A DNA stretch of 64,000 nucleotides, taken from NCBI RefSeq assembly GCF_001427305.1, contig NZ_LMFZ01000010.1:42874-106873 (forward strand), written 5' to 3'. Under the pieces are notes generated by a model. It saw only the letters and a program-made list of their open reading frames with translations. It was not told where the DNA came from and searched no databases. Shown one piece after another: positions 63,295 through 64,000 of the stretch (position 1 is the first letter of the stretch; the number at the start of each line of letters is the position of its first letter). The DNA is from Duganella sp. Root1480D1 (GTDB taxonomy: Bacteria; Pseudomonadota; Gammaproteobacteria; Burkholderiales; Burkholderiaceae_D). The translations under genes were made by a program, and so were the position numbers.

Positions 63295-64000
63295 TTAAAT
63301 GCGGACGCAGGTCACGGTGTCGCCTTCTTCCACACGCAGGATTTCCTGGGCGTGCCTGGACAGGCAGACGGTATCGGTATTTTCCAGCGGTGCGCAGTTG
63401 ATGGTCACCGCGCGGAAGCGCTGGTCGGGGCCGGTGGACACGGCATAAGTCGCCACCGCATCGCTGGCTTGCGTTCCTTCGGCGCTGGCCACGCGGCGCG
63501 ACAGCGACGAAGAGAAGGTACGCAGCGTGTGCTTGTGGGCCTGCAGGATCGGGCCGCCGTCGAAGATGTCGATGTATTCGTCGGCTTCGAAGCCTTCGGA
63601 GGTCAACAGGTTGAAAGCCAGCTCGCCGCTCGGGTGGATCTGGCCCATCACGGCTTGCGCATCGCCCGGCAGCAGCGGCACGTAGACCGGGTAGTGCGGC
63701 ATCAGTTCCACGATCAGGGTGCGGTTACGGGCGCCGCCGATCACGCGCTCGGCATCCAGGAAGTCCATCTTGAAGAACTTGCGGCCCAGCGCATCCCAGA
63801 ACGGCGAGCCGCCGTTTTCGTCGGTCAGGCCGGCCAGCGGCACGAAGAAACGGTCGCCGAAACGGTGCGGCGCCTGCACCGCATACAGCAGCCGGGAACG
63901 CGACAGCAGGGCTGCTTCCGGACGCTGCGCCACGCTGGCGTCGACGTAGAAGCCGGACAGCTGCGAGTAGGCGGTCAGTTCGGAGCATAGCGTCAGCGCG
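63295..64000 (-). CDS. arginine N-succinyltransferase, first subunit (AruF-like), N-terminus outside window
   Basis: The visible 234 codons end at 63295 and remain open to the window edge; the start lies beyond. The sequence matches the C-terminal two thirds of AstA: LCSELTAYSQLSGFYVD at the edge, FFVPLAGLTDENGGSPFW and GRKFFKMDFLDAERVIGG, and the substrate-region EADEYIDIFDGGPILQ. It is paralogous to the downstream astA copy (AruF/AruG pair). Confidence 0.93.
   Translation of the reverse strand, partial: ALTLCSELTAYSQLSGFYVDASVAQRPEAALLSRSRLLYAVQAPHRFGDRFFVPLAGLTDENGGSPFWDALGRKFFKMDFLDAERVIGGARNRTLIVELMPHYPVYVPLLPGDAQAVMGQIHPSGELAFNLLTSEGFEADEYIDIFDGGPILQAHKHTLRTFSSSLSRRVASAEGTQASDAVATYAVSTGPDQRFRAVTINCAPLENTDTVCLSRHAQEILRVEEGDTVTCVRI

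Overview
The window is dense, GC-rich bacterial chromosome with almost no non-coding space; no gap between genes exceeds about 225 bp. Gene content points to a betaproteobacterium of the Burkholderiales, most likely Oxalobacteraceae (Massilia/Duganella-like). The evidence is a split PntA, the nudJ-mnmA pair, feoAB followed by a small Cys-rich protein, an amylosucrase-based sucrose locus, a complete succinyl-arginine pathway with a giant NAD-glutamate dehydrogenase, and a dispersed palindrome with core GTCTGACCC/GGGTCAGAC. The family assignment is inference. No rRNA, tRNA, CRISPR array, transposase or prophage gene was seen.

Layout. 1-2363 (-): proton-translocating transhydrogenase pntAA-pntAB-pntB (pntB runs off the left edge). 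2529-5357: Nudix hydrolase, mnmA, a single-domain response regulator and the xni flap nuclease. 5411-6887 (-): a translationally coupled PARG-like/NADAR pair with its own promoter and a palindromic operator candidate. This is the best candidate for a little-described system. 6911-11658: a GST, a group III truncated globin, a degenerate EAL protein, a TonB-dependent receptor next to a DUF2946 protein, and a small membrane protein. 11655-12811: ECF sigma factor with a SnoaL-like tail, coupled to an ABM-fold monooxygenase.

12885-20950 is an iron region. feoA-feoB-(Cys-rich small protein) diverges from bfd-tonB across two Fur-box-like sites, and a catecholate-type receptor plus piuC lie under another Fur box. 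Bacterioferritin, an AraC-type regulator and a VOC protein follow. 20947-29627 is a sucrose (sux-like) locus with receptor, amylosucrase, two PfkB kinases, an MFS sugar transporter and a LacI repressor with visible palindromic operators. The logical path is sucrose uptake through the outer membrane receptor and the inner membrane transporter, amylosucrase making glucan plus fructose, and fructose phosphorylation.

29639-44405 holds housekeeping and accessory genes: GSTs, purB, cytochrome b561 with two YceI proteins, glycine-zipper and GlsB stress membrane proteins, an S46 dipeptidyl peptidase, an SMR transporter, a LysR regulator, an FMN reductase, an M14 carboxypeptidase, a FUSC transporter and a YkgJ protein. 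44413-45629 carries a broken PEP-mutase-family gene and an ankyrin-repeat protein and looks like an accessory insertion. 45662-53444 holds a retropepsin-like protease, a GGDEF cyclase with a proline-rich periplasmic insert, an S9 peptidase coupled to an amino acid permease, an old-yellow-enzyme and small proteins. 53491-64000 (-) is the arginine succinyltransferase pathway (two astA genes, astD, astB, astE) with gdhB embedded between astB and astE, so that arginine carbon can be taken to 2-oxoglutarate.

Stops of several genes (tonB, piuC, purB, astB, gdhB) are followed directly by the same palindromic repeat, a recurrent structural theme of the window.
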